Both the position numbers and the translations under genes were made by a program. The notes beneath the pieces were generated by a model that searched no databases, was not told the origin of the DNA, and was given only the letters and a program-made list of their open reading frames with translations. DNA of 64,000 nt, from contig NZ_AP019367.1 of assembly GCF_003966955.1 (NCBI RefSeq), forward strand, positions 62,001 to 126,000, written 5' to 3'. Positions 43,126 through 56,836 of the stretch are shown here, in pieces. How positions within the stretch are numbered: the first letter of the stretch is position 1; the number at the start of each line of letters is the position of its first letter. The DNA is from Parolsenella catena. GTDB taxonomy: Bacteria; Actinomycetota; Coriobacteriia; Coriobacteriales; Atopobiaceae.

Positions 43126-43210
43126 GTCGTTGTGCGCCCAAGCCCGAGGGCTCCCCGTGGCGCACGGGGCTCACACTGCCTCTCCGCGGCGTGTCCCGTT
43201 TGGCGAGAAG

Positions 43211-43396
43211 CTAGTCCTCGGCGATCTCGGTGATGGCACCGGCGGGGCAGGCCTCCTGGCAGGAGCCGCAGGCCACGCAGGAGTCCTCGTCCTTGACGGT
43301 GGCAACGTCCTCGAGCTCGAGAACGTCGCAGGGGCAGGTGTCGACGCAGACGCCGCAGGCGACGCACTCGTCAGCGTTGATAACGGGATGGGCCAT
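43211..43396 (-). CDS. 2[4Fe-4S] ferredoxin
   Basis: 61 residues from ATG 43396 with AAGGGA upstream. Two CxxCxxCxxxCP-type clusters are complete (CVACGVCVDTCPC and CVACGSCQEACP). It is a clostridial-type electron carrier, consistent with an anaerobe. Confidence 0.95.
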   Translation of the reverse strand: MAHPVINADECVACGVCVDTCPCDVLELEDVATVKDEDSCVACGSCQEACPAGAITEIAED

Positions 43397-43697
43397 GATG
43401 ATTCCCTTCATCGTGTTTTTTACTGCCGGGAGCAAGGGTCGTCGGGCTTAAAAGTAAGCCTTGGTAACCTTTCTACCAGCTCCTTTAGGTGAGAATACCA
43501 GTCGCGCGCCCGTTTGCAAGGCACGATTGGGAATTGGTCTGGAGTGCCCCAAATCGGGCACATCGCTGAGAAAATCCCACTAATGAGGGGTATTTTTGTC
43601 CGAAGCTTCAGGTGCGCTCGGCCGGACGTGCCCTGCATCCTTGAAAGGGCAGGCCAGCGACGTGACGCCAAGACCCTATGCCAAACACCTCAAAAAA
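43397..43697. other. upstream region between ferredoxin and the heat-shock operon, no gene seen
   Basis: No ORF with coding character. It should hold the ferredoxin promoter (minus) and distal dnaK promoter elements. CCCACTAATGAGGGGTATTTTT near 43578 is the most AT-rich spot. Confidence 0.5.
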
Positions 43698-43718
43698 CCT
43701 TATGTGAAGAGACTTAGA
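43698..43718 (+). promoter_or_regulatory. HAIR-like HspR operator upstream of dnaK
   Basis: CCTTATG-N7-ACTTAGA. The second half-site ACTTAGA also appears upstream of clpB (48226), and ACTTAG-like halves before hsp20 (53467-53487). GTATAGAAT follows as the likely -10 region. Confidence 0.55.
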
Positions 43719-43750
43719 TAATGTATAGAATGAGTGCGCAGGGGGCATAA

Positions 43751-45730
<1,980 letters not shown>

Positions 45731-45743
45731 CGAGGGGTGAGTC

Positions 45744-46622
45744 ATGATGGCTCGCACCACCGTGAACGATAGGAACCAGGCGGGGGCACCCGAGGCCCCC
45801 GCGCCGAGCCCCGAGGGGGACGACGTGAAGGTCGACATCGAGGTCGAGGGCGACGAGAAGCCCGAGCAGACCGCCGACGCCCAGCAGGAGGAGCCCCAGG
45901 CCGTCGAGGCCGAGGTCATAGAGCCGGACGACGCCGAGGGCAACGCCGCGGCCGATGCCGACGAGGATGACGAGCGGGCCCGCGTCGAGGCGGCCATCAA
46001 GGCCGGCGAGGCCGCGGCCGAGCAGGACTTCAAGTCCGAGGCGGACGGCCTGCGTGCCGAGCGCGACGAGCTCGCCAAGAAGCTCGCGAGCGTCTCGGAC
46101 GACATCGAGGCCGCCAAGGCCGAGGCCGCTGCGTCCGCGGACAGGCTCTCGCGCCTCCAGGCGGACTGGGAGAACTACCGCCGCCGCACCGAGCGCGACC
46201 GCGTGACCGAGCGCGAGCGTGCCTGCGAGGGTCTCGTGAAGGACCTGCTGCCCGCCATCGACGACCTCGAGCGCGCCATCGCGCACGCCCAGGCGTCTGC
46301 CGAGGGCAACGACGTTGCCCAACAGCTCGCAGACGGCGTCTCCGCCGTGCACGAGAAGGTAGTCTCGGTGCTCGAGAAGCAGGGCGTCGAGGTCATCGAC
46401 CCCGCCGGCCAGCCGTTCGACCCGATGGATCACCAGGCCGTCGGACGCGTGGAGAACCCCGACGAGTACGATGAGACCGTCGCGGACGTCTACCAGAAGG
46501 GCTATCGCATGGGCGGCAAGGTCGTCCGGCCGGCCATGGTGACCGTCACCTACGGCGGCGCCAAGAGGCCCGCCGAGCCCGCAGAGGGCGACGCGGACGC
46601 TGGAGAGGCCGAGTCCAAGTAA
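45744..46622 (+). CDS. grpE: nucleotide exchange factor GrpE, with long acidic N-terminus
   Basis: 292 residues, against about 190-210 for most GrpE. The extra ~90 N-terminal residues are Glu/Asp/Ala-rich and disordered. A long helix follows (about 90-140), then the conserved LQADWENYRRRTERDR and the C-terminal wing 'KGYRMGGKVVRPAMVTV'. It releases ADP from DnaK. It starts 14 bases after dnaK. Confidence 0.95.
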   Translation: MMARTTVNDRNQAGAPEAPAPSPEGDDVKVDIEVEGDEKPEQTADAQQEEPQAVEAEVIEPDDAEGNAAADADEDDERARVEAAIKAGEAAAEQDFKSEADGLRAERDELAKKLASVSDDIEAAKAEAAASADRLSRLQADWENYRRRTERDRVTERERACEGLVKDLLPAIDDLERAIAHAQASAEGNDVAQQLADGVSAVHEKVVSVLEKQGVEVIDPAGQPFDPMDHQAVGRVENPDEYDETVADVYQKGYRMGGKVVRPAMVTVTYGGAKRPAEPAEGDADAGEAESK

Positions 46623-46628
46623 CGAACC

Positions 46629-46661
46629 GCGTGCGCCCGGGCCATCAGCTCGGGCGCACGC
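46629..46661 (+). other. hairpin between grpE and dnaJ
   Basis: An 11-bp stem (46629-46639 with 46651-46661), no T-run. Likely a processing or stabilising structure that sets dnaK-grpE above dnaJ-hspR. Confidence 0.6.
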
Positions 46662-46689
46662 ATCTGATTGAGAGGGGGTGCCCTTCGCC

Positions 46690-47628
46690 ATGGCGCAAAG
46701 GACGTTCTACGACGTGTTGGGCGTCAAGAAAGACGCCTCTGCCGACGAGATCAAGAAGGCGTTTCGCAAGCTCGCGGTGAAGTACCACCCCGACGCCGGC
46801 GGAGACGAGCAGAAGTTCAAGGAGATCAGCGAGGCGTACGAGACGCTCGGTGACGAGAAGAAGCGTCGCGAGTATGACCAGATGCTCATGTTCGGTGGCA
46901 TGCCGGGCGGCGGCGCGGGCGGCTACTCCTACTCCACCAACGTGGGCGGCAACTGGGCCGACATGTTCACGAACATGCGCGGCGGCGATGGCTTCGGCGG
47001 CTTTGACTTCTCCACCATCTTTGGTGGGGCCGCCGGCCAGCAGGCGCGCAGGTCCATGCGCGGCAGTGACCTCACGCTCACGATCAGCCTCACGCCGGAG
47101 GAGGCGTTCAAGGGCACGAAGCGCGACGTCTCGTACATGGTGCCTTCGACGGGCGAGCGCGCCAAGCTCACGGTCGAGGTTCCCGCCGGCGCCTACGACG
47201 GCATGAAGCTGCGCTATCACGACCGCGGCGAGTATGGCAGCAACGGTGGTCCGCGCGGCTCGCTCGTCATCACGACGAGCGTGGCCGAGCATCCGCTGTT
47301 CAAGCGCGATGGGGCCGACGTCCGCCTCGAGCTTCCCGTGAGCATCTGGGACCTCGCCCTCGGTGCCTCGGTCAAGGTGCCTACGCCGGGCGGCAACACG
47401 CTCAAGCTGCGCATCCCGGCCGGCACGCAGGACGGCAAGACGTTCCGCTTCCGTGACCTGGGAGCGCCGAACGTGAAGCGCCGTGGCACGTTTGGCGCCA
47501 TGTACGTCACCGTTCGCGCCCAGATCCCAACGCGGCTGTCCGCCAAGGAGCGCGAGGCCCTCGAGGCACTGCGTGACGCCGATGAGCGCGACTACCGCAA
47601 GGACGTCGAGAAGTACTTCAAGGCATAG
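46690..47628 (+). CDS. dnaJ: DnaJ-family co-chaperone, class B (no zinc finger)
   Basis: 312 residues from ATG 46690. The J-domain (about 4-68) has YHPDAGG; a Gly/Phe-rich linker (about 72-110) follows. The two beta-sandwich substrate domains then run directly, with no CxxCxGxG repeats, so this is a CbpA-type DnaJ. It stimulates DnaK ATP hydrolysis. The same type is found in other actinobacterial dnaK operons. Confidence 0.95.
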   Translation: MAQRTFYDVLGVKKDASADEIKKAFRKLAVKYHPDAGGDEQKFKEISEAYETLGDEKKRREYDQMLMFGGMPGGGAGGYSYSTNVGGNWADMFTNMRGGDGFGGFDFSTIFGGAAGQQARRSMRGSDLTLTISLTPEEAFKGTKRDVSYMVPSTGERAKLTVEVPAGAYDGMKLRYHDRGEYGSNGGPRGSLVITTSVAEHPLFKRDGADVRLELPVSIWDLALGASVKVPTPGGNTLKLRIPAGTQDGKTFRFRDLGAPNVKRRGTFGAMYVTVRAQIPTRLSAKEREALEALRDADERDYRKDVEKYFKA

Positions 47629-47702
47629 CTTCCGGGCGCCGGGGCATCGGCTCCGGCGCCCGTATGGGGTGCAAGCCACCCCGCAGGAGGGGAGAGCCGC
47701 AG

Positions 47703-48137
47703 ATGGCGCACAAGAACGAAGAGGGCCGCAACAAGCCGCTCTACATGATCAGCGTCGCCGCCGAGCTCACGGGCATGCACCCGCAGACGCTTCGCGTCTA
47801 CGAGCAGAAGGGCCTCGTGAACCCGGGGCGCTCCCGCGGCAACACGCGTCTCTACTCGCAGGCCGACATCGAGCGCCTCGAGCTCATTGGCCGTCTCACG
47901 GACGAGGGAATCAACCTCGCCGGTGTCGTGCGCATCCTCGACATGCGCGAGCACGAGGAGGAGATGGAGCACGAGATAGACGAGATGCGCGCCCGCGTGC
48001 GCGAGCTGGAGGACCAGGTGCGTGAGTTCAAGACCCGCGAGCGCATCACGGCGCTGGCCCCCTACGAGGGCATGACGCCCGAGAAGGTCATGCGCGGCCT
48101 TCTCGGCGGCAAGGTCGAGGGCTCAGACGCGGAGTAG
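47703..48137 (+). CDS. hspR: HspR, MerR-family heat-shock repressor
   Basis: 144 residues from ATG 47703 with GGAGGGGAG upstream. The MerR helix-turn-helix is clear ([43 protein letters not shown]). A coiled coil (about 85-115) follows. HspR binds HAIR elements and represses dnaK, clpB and related genes at normal temperature. In this window HAIR-like sites precede dnaK, clpB and hsp20. Confidence 0.95.
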   Translation: MAHKNEEGRNKPLYMISVAAELTGMHPQTLRVYEQKGLVNPGRSRGNTRLYSQADIERLELIGRLTDEGINLAGVVRILDMREHEEEMEHEIDEMRARVRELEDQVREFKTRERITALAPYEGMTPEKVMRGLLGGKVEGSDAE

Positions 48138-48170
48138 CCGCTCGGCTGCTTGGGCACATGGAGTCACGGG

Positions 48171-48198
48171 GCGGGCGGCCTTGGCTGCCCGCTTTTTT
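48171..48198 (+). terminator. terminator of the dnaK operon
   Basis: A 9-bp stem with a 4-base loop, then TTTTTT. Confidence 0.92.
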
Positions 48199-48211
48199 GT
48201 GCGCCGCAAAA

Positions 48212-48232
48212 TCTGCTATCAATGGACTTAGA
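48212..48232 (+). promoter_or_regulatory. candidate HspR half-site upstream of clpB
   Basis: ACTTAGA (48226-48232) followed by TTTTGTATAT, parallel to ACTTAGATAATGTATAG before dnaK. The left half-site is poorly conserved. Confidence 0.45.
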
Positions 48233-48359
48233 TTTTGTATATCGTTCCATGTAGGTGGGAATATACAACCTCGATAAGCGACGTCGCCCACAAGGGCGAC
48301 AGCCCCGCACGGCCGGCATCGTCCGGCTGTGCCGGCGGCATCCAGGAGAGGTGATCGAT

Positions 48360-50996
<2,637 letters not shown>

Positions 50997-51034
50997 CGTG
51001 CCCGCCCGGCCAGGGCGAGAAACGTGGGATGATA

Positions 51035-51069
51035 GCGCCCGAGGCCCTTGTGGCCCCGGGCGCTCTTTC
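51035..51069 (+). terminator. terminator after clpB
   Basis: A 12-bp stem with one mismatch (51035-51046 with 51052-51063), then TCTTTCT. Confidence 0.75.
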
Positions 51070-51123
51070 TGCCCTGGGCACGCGAACCTCGCCTCATCCG
51101 ATAACCGACCGATTGGAGCGACC

Positions 51124-52623
51124 ATGAGTGACGATGAGGGCCAGTCCCCAGAGCCCACCGAGCTGCTCCCGGGTGGCGTGGGCAAGCGCCCTGAGCCCGA
51201 GCGAAAGGCTGACGGCGGAACGCTTCCCATGCCAGCCCCGCAATCGCGTCCCGATGACGAGACGACCGAGCTTGCGCCTGCCGCAACGACAAGCCTAGGC
51301 GAGGGCGAGGGGCCGGGGCCCGAGCGGGATGCTGCGCCTGCCCCCGATGGCGACAAGCGCCGCCGCTGCGCCCTTGCCGCCGTTCTCGCCGTGGCCCTGT
51401 GCCTTTTGCTGGCGGCAATCACCTACCAAGCCGAGCTCTGGGGAGGCGTGAGCGTCCCTGACGTTACGGGCCTCACGGAGGCAGGCGCCACCTCGGCGCT
51501 TCGCGACGCCGGCTTTGACGTGAGCGTGATGGACGTCCCCACAGACTCTGGCGCGGGCACGGCCCTCTACACGAATCCCCAGGTGGGCGCGCGGGCGCGT
51601 CGCGGCTCAACGGTTGAGCTCGGAGTGGGCGTCCCAAGGACGGTCCCCTCCATCGTGGGCCTCTCGCTCGACGACGCACGCTCGCGGCTGGATGACGCCG
51701 ACATCACGAACCTGCGCCTCGAGTACAGAAACTCGGACGACGAGGAGGGCATGGTGCTCTCGTGCGCTCCCGCCGCCGGCTCCGTCGTCACGGCCGACGA
51801 GCAGGTGACGCTCGTCGTGGCCCAGCCCTACACCGTGCCAGACGTCGTGGGCCTTTCCCAGGACGAGGCCGCAAGGGTCATAGGCGAGGCTGGCCTCGCG
51901 TCAAGGGTGGAGTGGCAGGAGGCCGAGGGGGATTCCCTCACGGTGCTGTCCACCTCGCCCCGGGCGGGGGAGCGCGCAAGCGCGGGCGCCACGGTCACGG
52001 TGACCGTCGTGGCACCGGGCGCGAGCTCCGAGGCGCACGTGGCCGACTACCTTGCCTCAGATCCGAGGGACGTCTCGGCCTACCTTCGCTGGAAGGGCTG
52101 GTCGTTCGAGTATGGCGTCACGGAGCCTGGCGCGGGCTCGCTTGCGCAGGGCGAGTATGCCGAGACCGGCTGGAAGAAGGCGGGCGTGGGAGCGCTCACG
52201 TTTACGCCCCGGCCGCTCTCGCCTGCCCATGGGGTGTTCCTCGGAAGCCTGTTCACGAGTGACGTGCTTGCCCAGGGCTCGCCGATTGCCGGCGTGCGCT
52301 TTGAGCCCGTCCTGACCGGGGACGATGCGGACCCGCAGGTGAACGCCGCGACCGTCTCAACATGGGCCGCGCGCTGCGGGCTGGAGAGCCTCGAGGGAAC
52401 GCTCTCGGGGGATGACGTGGCGCGTGCCACGGGCGCCGCCGCGCCGTCCCGTCGCTACGTCGTGGGATATGGCGAGCAGGATGCTTTCGTCTGGGCCATC
52501 CTCGTGCGCGAGCGAGGCGTCGTGGTGACGTGCGCTCCCGCCGGCCTGTACGATGACGTTGACCTGAGCAAGTACGGTGACTCGCTTGGGGTGTACCTCG
52601 CGTATGCCCTGGGCTCGGACTGA
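51124..52623 (+). CDS. PASTA-repeat membrane protein without a kinase domain
   Basis: 499 residues from ATG 51124 with TTGGAG upstream. The N-terminal ~78 residues are Pro/Glu/Asp-rich and cytoplasmic; a membrane helix covers about 82-100. Three PASTA repeats follow, each starting VPDVTGL/VPSIVGL/VPDVVGL (from about 108, 172 and 236). PASTA domains bind muropeptides or beta-lactams. A final ~190-residue extracellular domain (about 310-499) is unlike anything I recognise. It may sense cell-wall material without signalling by phosphorylation. Confidence 0.85.
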   Translation: MSDDEGQSPEPTELLPGGVGKRPEPERKADGGTLPMPAPQSRPDDETTELAPAATTSLGEGEGPGPERDAAPAPDGDKRRRCALAAVLAVALCLLLAAITYQAELWGGVSVPDVTGLTEAGATSALRDAGFDVSVMDVPTDSGAGTALYTNPQVGARARRGSTVELGVGVPRTVPSIVGLSLDDARSRLDDADITNLRLEYRNSDDEEGMVLSCAPAAGSVVTADEQVTLVVAQPYTVPDVVGLSQDEAARVIGEAGLASRVEWQEAEGDSLTVLSTSPRAGERASAGATVTVTVVAPGASSEAHVADYLASDPRDVSAYLRWKGWSFEYGVTEPGAGSLAQGEYAETGWKKAGVGALTFTPRPLSPAHGVFLGSLFTSDVLAQGSPIAGVRFEPVLTGDDADPQVNAATVSTWAARCGLESLEGTLSGDDVARATGAAAPSRRYVVGYGEQDAFVWAILVRERGVVVTCAPAGLYDDVDLSKYGDSLGVYLAYALGSD

Positions 52624-52633
52624 TGGGGGAGCC

Positions 52634-52813
52634 ATGAGTGACGAGAAGAAGCCGGCGACGCGCGAAGCCGCCCACGAGCGTCATGATGCTGCGGCGCCGA
52701 TGCTCGCGGACCCGTGTGTTCGTGCGGAGAACGAGGACGATGACGGCTACGATCCCTACTCTGATCGCAGGCCGGCGCCCGAGCCCATGTTCGAGCGCGA
52801 CCCCTGGAGCTAG
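52634..52813 (+). CDS. small acidic hypothetical protein
   Basis: 59 residues from ATG 52634 with GGGGGAG 4 bases upstream, 10 bases after the PASTA gene. Charged and Asp/Pro-rich (NEDDDGYDPYSDRR), probably disordered. No family recognised; its tight spacing suggests it belongs with the PASTA protein. Confidence 0.65.
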   Translation: MSDEKKPATREAAHERHDAAAPMLADPCVRAENEDDDGYDPYSDRRPAPEPMFERDPWS

Positions 52814-52823
52814 CGCCCTATGA

Positions 52824-52857
52824 CGAGGCCCGCCTGACACGTGCCAGGCGGGCCTCG
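52824..52857. terminator. bidirectional terminator
   Basis: A perfect 13-bp stem with an 8-base loop, between convergent genes. Confidence 0.85.
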
Positions 52858-52877
52858 ATTCGTCTATGGGGAACCCT

Positions 52878-53324
52878 CTACTGGAGGAGCAGAACGACGA
52901 GCAGCGCGACGATCGCGATAACCGCTACCACGACGGCAACCGTCGCGATCGTGCGGCGCTGCTGGCGCTCCCGCGAGCCAAAGATCTCGCGGCTTCCCTT
53001 GGGAACGGAGAGGTACTGGCCATACTTGAGCTCCTGGCGGACCTTCGTCTCCTGGGAGCGGGCGCTGCGATAGGCGCCGCGCGACATGCGATTGCGCGTC
53101 GAGAGCGTGTAGCCGGACTCGTGGGAGTACTGGTTGTCGTACGTCTCGTCCGCCTGGACGTCATTCACGGGCGGCTGGCTCTTGTGGTGCCTGGGCTCGC
53201 GCACGTAGGCGGGTCGGGGAGCCGGCTCGTGCTCCTCGCGTGCCTCCGATACGGGAGCCTCCTGGCTCGCCTGCTCGAAGGTGGGCTCCTCTGGTTCGAG
53301 TTCGTTCATGTCGTCCGTGCCCAT
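52878..53324 (-). CDS. tail-anchored membrane protein, unknown function
   Basis: 148 residues from ATG 53324 with AGAGGA upstream. A Glu/Pro-rich N-terminal ~85 residues, a basic stretch (about 85-122), then one strongly hydrophobic C-terminal helix ending at the last residue. Topology is cytoplasmic with a C-terminal anchor. No family recognised. Confidence 0.7.
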   Translation of the reverse strand: MGTDDMNELEPEEPTFEQASQEAPVSEAREEHEPAPRPAYVREPRHHKSQPPVNDVQADETYDNQYSHESGYTLSTRNRMSRGAYRSARSQETKVRQELKYGQYLSVPKGSREIFGSRERQQRRTIATVAVVVAVIAIVALLVVLLLQ

Positions 53325-53466
53325 GCATCCTCTTTCGGGACTCGCTGTAACTCAACAGAGTGTACCCCGCCCCGTGGGTCCCGGCGGCGCTCTCTTGCGG
53401 CCCCTTGAATCCGACATGCCTCCCAAAGCCTCCTGAAAGGTTTGCACGATGCCTGGCGTCCTTGAA

Positions 53467-53487
53467 CCTAAGTCAAACACGCTTAGG
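53467..53487 (+). promoter_or_regulatory. HAIR-like inverted repeat upstream of hsp20
   Basis: CCTAAGT-N7-GCTTAGG is an inverted repeat with the 7-7-7 geometry of the actinobacterial HAIR element (CTTGAGT-N7-ACTCAAG) but a different half-site. TTTATGAG follows as a possible -10 region. The surrounding 53325-53619 holds no other gene. Confidence 0.6.
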
Positions 53488-53619
53488 TTTTATGAGCAAA
53501 ATAATTGAGAAATCTTGCGTGACGATGAATAGAACCATGTCAGGCGGGAACAACAACTGATGAAACGAGGGGCGCAGGATCCACGGGGCGCCCGCATCCA
53601 ACAAGAGGAGTTGGTAACT

Positions 53620-54042
53620 ATGGCAAGCATGATTCCTTACGACCGTTACAACAGGCTCGCGCGTTCGGTCTTCCCGTTTGATGACGTCTTCGACAGCTTC
53701 CTGGCTCCGGTGTCCACGCCGGCAGACTTCAAGATGGACGTCGAGGACGCGGGCGACAAGTACGTCATCAGCGCCCATGTCCCCGGTGTCACGCGTGACC
53801 AGATTGACGTCGAGCTCAACGAGGGCCGTCTGTCCATCACGGTGGACAAGAAGGACTCTGACGAGCAGAAGTCCAAGAACTACCTGCAGCGTGAGACCGG
53901 CGAGTACACCTGCACGCGTGGCGTCTTCCTGAAGGACGCCGCCACCGCGGGTCTCTCCGCCAAGCTTGCGGACGGCATTCTGATCGTCAACGTTCCCAAG
54001 CAGGACGAGAAGGCCAACGTCACGAAGGTCTCCATCGACTAA
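53620..54042 (+). CDS. small heat-shock protein, Hsp20/alpha-crystallin family
   Basis: 140 residues from ATG 53620 with AGAGGAG 9 bases upstream. The alpha-crystallin domain runs about 38-130 (DFKMDVEDAGDKYVISAHVPGV start, then GILIVNVPK end). It holds unfolding proteins for DnaK/ClpB. Its upstream HAIR-like site ties it to HspR. Confidence 0.95.
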   Translation: MASMIPYDRYNRLARSVFPFDDVFDSFLAPVSTPADFKMDVEDAGDKYVISAHVPGVTRDQIDVELNEGRLSITVDKKDSDEQKSKNYLQRETGEYTCTRGVFLKDAATAGLSAKLADGILIVNVPKQDEKANVTKVSID

Positions 54043-54067
54043 CGGCAGACGGGCAATACCGTGCCTG

Positions 54068-54096
54068 GGGTCGTCGCTTTGCGGCGGCCCTTTTTT
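54068..54096 (+). terminator. terminator after hsp20
   Basis: A 9-bp stem with two G-U pairs, then TTTTTT. Confidence 0.88.
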
Positions 54097-54214
54097 GTTT
54101 GTGGCGCAGGGGGGCGCGACGGGCCAGCCTCCATAAGGCAAACACAAGTTCGATTTCATGTCCGCAACGGGTCGTATGCTCTCGGCGATTAGGCGCGAGA
54201 GAGGAGATGCGGAC

Positions 54215-54610
54215 ATGGGCGATACGGGAATCGGGCTGCTCGAGCGGTGCGTGGTGCTAAGAGAGCGGTGTGGGGGAGACGAGCGCGTCGTTGTGCTGGA
54301 GCGCCGGGCTGCGGTCCTGCTCGTCTACTACGGAACGCGAGGAGAGCAAACGAGCGAGGCCTTTGGCTCGGCATGGCGGGTCTCCTGCGTTCGGCTGGGC
54401 GAGGAGCGCGAGGCGGGGCTCGTGTGCGCCTTGCATGGCGAGTCTTCCGCGGGGCTTGCGGATGCAATCAGGTCCTACTTCTCCCAAAGCGACACGGAGC
54501 TCTCGGATCTGCTCGACCTCATGGATGGCGCGGGCATTCCCTATGCCTACGCGTGCGCGGATGAGGGCGGAATCGTGTGCAGGGAGGAGGCGGGTGCAAT
54601 CGCTTCGTAG
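54215..54610 (+). CDS. hypothetical protein
   Basis: 131 residues from ATG 54215 with GAGGAG 8 bases upstream. A mixed alpha/beta composition with four Cys in the first 75 residues and more near the end (ACADEGGIVC). No membrane segment or signal. I do not recognise it; it lies alone between hsp20 and tRNA-Arg. Confidence 0.6.
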   Translation: MGDTGIGLLERCVVLRERCGGDERVVVLERRAAVLLVYYGTRGEQTSEAFGSAWRVSCVRLGEEREAGLVCALHGESSAGLADAIRSYFSQSDTELSDLLDLMDGAGIPYAYACADEGGIVCREEAGAIAS

Positions 54611-54620
54611 CCCGAGACAG

Positions 54621-54653
54621 CAAAAGAGGCCGGAACCCGTGGGTTCCGGCCTC
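54621..54653 (-). terminator. terminator of tRNA-Arg
   Basis: A 12-bp stem (54626-54637 with 54642-54653); on the minus strand CTTTTG follows. Confidence 0.8.
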
Positions 54654-54663
54654 GTGCATGTAA

Positions 54664-54740
54664 TGGTGCGGCATATAGGATTCGAACCTATGACCTTTTG
54701 ATTCGTAGTCAAACGCTCTATCCAGCTGAGCTAATGCCGC
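54664..54740 (-). tRNA. tRNA-Arg (anticodon ACG), CCA encoded
   Basis: 77 nt with acceptor GCGGCAT/ATGCCGC, anticodon loop CTACGAA and GGTTCGAATCC T-arm; CCA is encoded. A34 is the target of TadA (27610). Confidence 0.95.
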
Positions 54741-54893
54741 AGCGCAGTTAGATATATTGCACCTCTAGGGCTAATGCGTCAAGCAAAAAATGAAAAAAGT
54801 TGAGCTATTTTTTCGGTCAGCGTATCTACCTCGGAGTTTGCGCTGAAGGCATGCATTTCGTGGGGAGCCACTCTGTGGAATGCGCGCCCAGAC

Positions 54894-54929
54894 AAAGAAA
54901 AAGCCCCGCGAGGAAATCCCCACGGGGCT
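54894..54929 (-). terminator. terminator of tRNA-Ser(GCU)
   Basis: AGCCCCG pairs with CGGGGCT, and CTTTTTCTTT follows on the minus strand. Confidence 0.8.
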
Positions 54930-54937
54930 GCGCGTTC

Positions 54938-55028
54938 TGGCGGAGAGCTGGGGATTCGAACCCCAGATACCCTTGGGGGGTATACTCGCTTAGCAGGCGA
55001 GCACCTTCGGCCTCTCGGTCAGCTCTCC
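54938..55028 (-). tRNA. tRNA-Ser (anticodon GCU), CCA encoded
   Basis: 91 nt with acceptor GGAGAGC/GCTCTCC, anticodon loop CTGCTAA, a long variable arm (TATACCCCCCAAGGGTA) and GGTTCGAATCC; CCA is encoded. Confidence 0.95.
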
Positions 55029-55144
55029 GGAAAAGGTGCTAGAGCATCATACCTCACCGGCGCGCAACTTCATAGCGACAAAAGTTGCGAACTCTGCACG
55101 TCTTCACATCCGTCCCCGAGTGTCACCCAAGACGGTCCCGCCAT

Positions 55145-56164
55145 CTACCGCGGGAGGAAGCCGTCGTCCACCACGATGTCCTCGCGATGTCGGGCGATCG
55201 TCTCCCACGAGAAGCGTCCCACCAGCTCGTCCGCGCTCACCGGCTCGCCCGCCTCGGCAAGTCCCAGGTTGCTGGCGATGGCGCCAAGCAGGGGCTCCGG
55301 GCCCGAGAAGTGCTCGCGCAGCACCCCAAGGTCAAGATCGTGCTCGCGCTTCGAGAGCCTGCGGCCGTCCGGCGCCACAAGCAGGGGGACGTGCCCGTAG
55401 GAGGGATGGTCGTAGCCAAGGAGCCGCTGCAGGTGCATCTGACGGGCCACCGACCCAAGCAGGTCTCGCCCACGGACAACCTGGGTGACGCCCATCTCGG
55501 CATCGTCCACCACGACGGCCAGCTGGTAGGCCACCACGCCGTCGCTTCTCCTTACGAGAAAGTCCCCGCATTCGCGCGAGAGGCTCTCGCGCTCCTCGCC
55601 AAAGGCAAGGTCGCGGAACCCAATGACGTCCACTGGCTCGCCAGGTGCGGGTACGCGCAGACGCGTCGCGGGTGGCCTCGCGGCAGCCTTGCGCTCGACC
55701 TCGTCGCGAGAGAGCCCGCGGCAGGTTCCGGCGTACACGTAGGTGCCGTCGCTCGCGTGCGGGGCGCTCGCCGCGTGCAGCTCGCTTCTCGTGCAGAAGC
55801 ACGGGTAGGTGAGGCGCAGGCCACTGCGGCCCGCCTCGATGCCGCTACCGCCAAGCCTCTCGATGGCGGCCTCGTAGACCTCCCCGCGCTCGCTCTGCCA
55901 GAAGGGCCCCTCGTCCCAGTCCAGGCCAAGCCAATGGAGGTCGTCCATGATGAGCCGCGCGGCCTCGCGGCTCTGGGCGCGCGGGTCGAGGTCCTCGACC
56001 CGCAGCACCATGCGCCCTCCGGCTGCGCGCGCGCTCAGCCACGCCACGAGGCATGCCGCCACGTTGCCGAGGTGCATGCGGCCCGAGGGCGTGGGCGCAA
56101 AACGCCCGACGACGCGCTTGGGCGCCGCCGGGCGTTGAGTGTTGGTGTCATTCTCGGTAGCCAT
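55145..56164 (-). CDS. gluQ: glutamyl-Q tRNA(Asp) synthetase-like enzyme
   Basis: 339 residues. It has the class I synthetase motifs of a short GluRS without the anticodon domain: 'FAPTPSGRMHLGN' (HIGH region, about 22-34) and 'RRLSKREHDL' (KMSKS region). A CxC segment (PCFCTRSEL) follows the pattern of the zinc site. GluQ attaches Glu to queuosine at position 34 of tRNA-Asp. The C-terminal ~40 residues are specific to this group. Confidence 0.9.
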   Translation of the reverse strand: MATENDTNTQRPAAPKRVVGRFAPTPSGRMHLGNVAACLVAWLSARAAGGRMVLRVEDLDPRAQSREAARLIMDDLHWLGLDWDEGPFWQSERGEVYEAAIERLGGSGIEAGRSGLRLTYPCFCTRSELHAASAPHASDGTYVYAGTCRGLSRDEVERKAAARPPATRLRVPAPGEPVDVIGFRDLAFGEERESLSRECGDFLVRRSDGVVAYQLAVVVDDAEMGVTQVVRGRDLLGSVARQMHLQRLLGYDHPSYGHVPLLVAPDGRRLSKREHDLDLGVLREHFSGPEPLLGAIASNLGLAEAGEPVSADELVGRFSWETIARHREDIVVDDGFLPR

Positions 56165-56195
56165 GCCACTCAGTATGGCACAGCGCAGGGGCGCG

Positions 56196-56714
56196 CTACA
56201 TGGGCAGCGTGGTCTGGGCGATGTAGGTGCGCGTGGCGTACTCGCGGTCGAGGTCGTACAGGCCCTTGGGGTCGCTGCCGAACAGCTTCATGTTGCTGAT
56301 CATGTCGCGGGCGTTGGCCTCCTCCTCGCCCTGCTCCTTGACGAACCAGTCGAGCATCTGCATGGCGCGGATGTCGTGGGCCTCCTGGGCCACCTCGTAG
56401 CAGTGGTGGATGAGGCTCGTGATGTACTCCTCGTGGGCGAGGCCCGCCTCGAGCGGCTCGAGGTCGTTGGCGAAGGTCTTGTCGGGCTTGGCGATGGCCT
56501 CCATCGTGGGCTTGTAGTCGTTGTCGAGCAGGTAGCGGCGCAGTGCCTTGGCGTGGTCGGTCTCCTCCTGGACCTGGATCATGTACCAGTTGGCGAAGCC
56601 CTTGAGGCCGCGGTCCTCGTAGTAGTCCGCGAACGTGAGGTAGAGGTAGGCGGAGTAGAGCTCCTTGTTGATCTGGTCCTCGAGCGCCTTGGCGACGTTC
56701 TCGTTGATTGCCAT
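56196..56714 (-). CDS. ftnA: ferritin (bacterial FtnA type)
   Basis: 172 residues with GAAAGGAAC upstream of ATG 56714. A four-helix bundle with the ferroxidase residues: Glu17-region (INKELYSAYLYL), 'EETDHAKALRRYL' (Glu and His), and 'FVKEQGEEEANARDMI'. It stores iron as a 24-mer shell in the cytosol. Confidence 0.95.
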   Translation of the reverse strand: MAINENVAKALEDQINKELYSAYLYLTFADYYEDRGLKGFANWYMIQVQEETDHAKALRRYLLDNDYKPTMEAIAKPDKTFANDLEPLEAGLAHEEYITSLIHHCYEVAQEAHDIRAMQMLDWFVKEQGEEEANARDMISNMKLFGSDPKGLYDLDREYATRTYIAQTTLPM

Positions 56715-56836
56715 GTCCGTTCCTTTCGTTATCCGGTCCGTCGTGCGCCCCTAGCCTACCCGTCGAGGCGGGCACCAAACACGCCAAGCCGTTCGGGTAC
56801 CATATCTGTACGTATAGGCACGTTTAAGGGAGTCCC

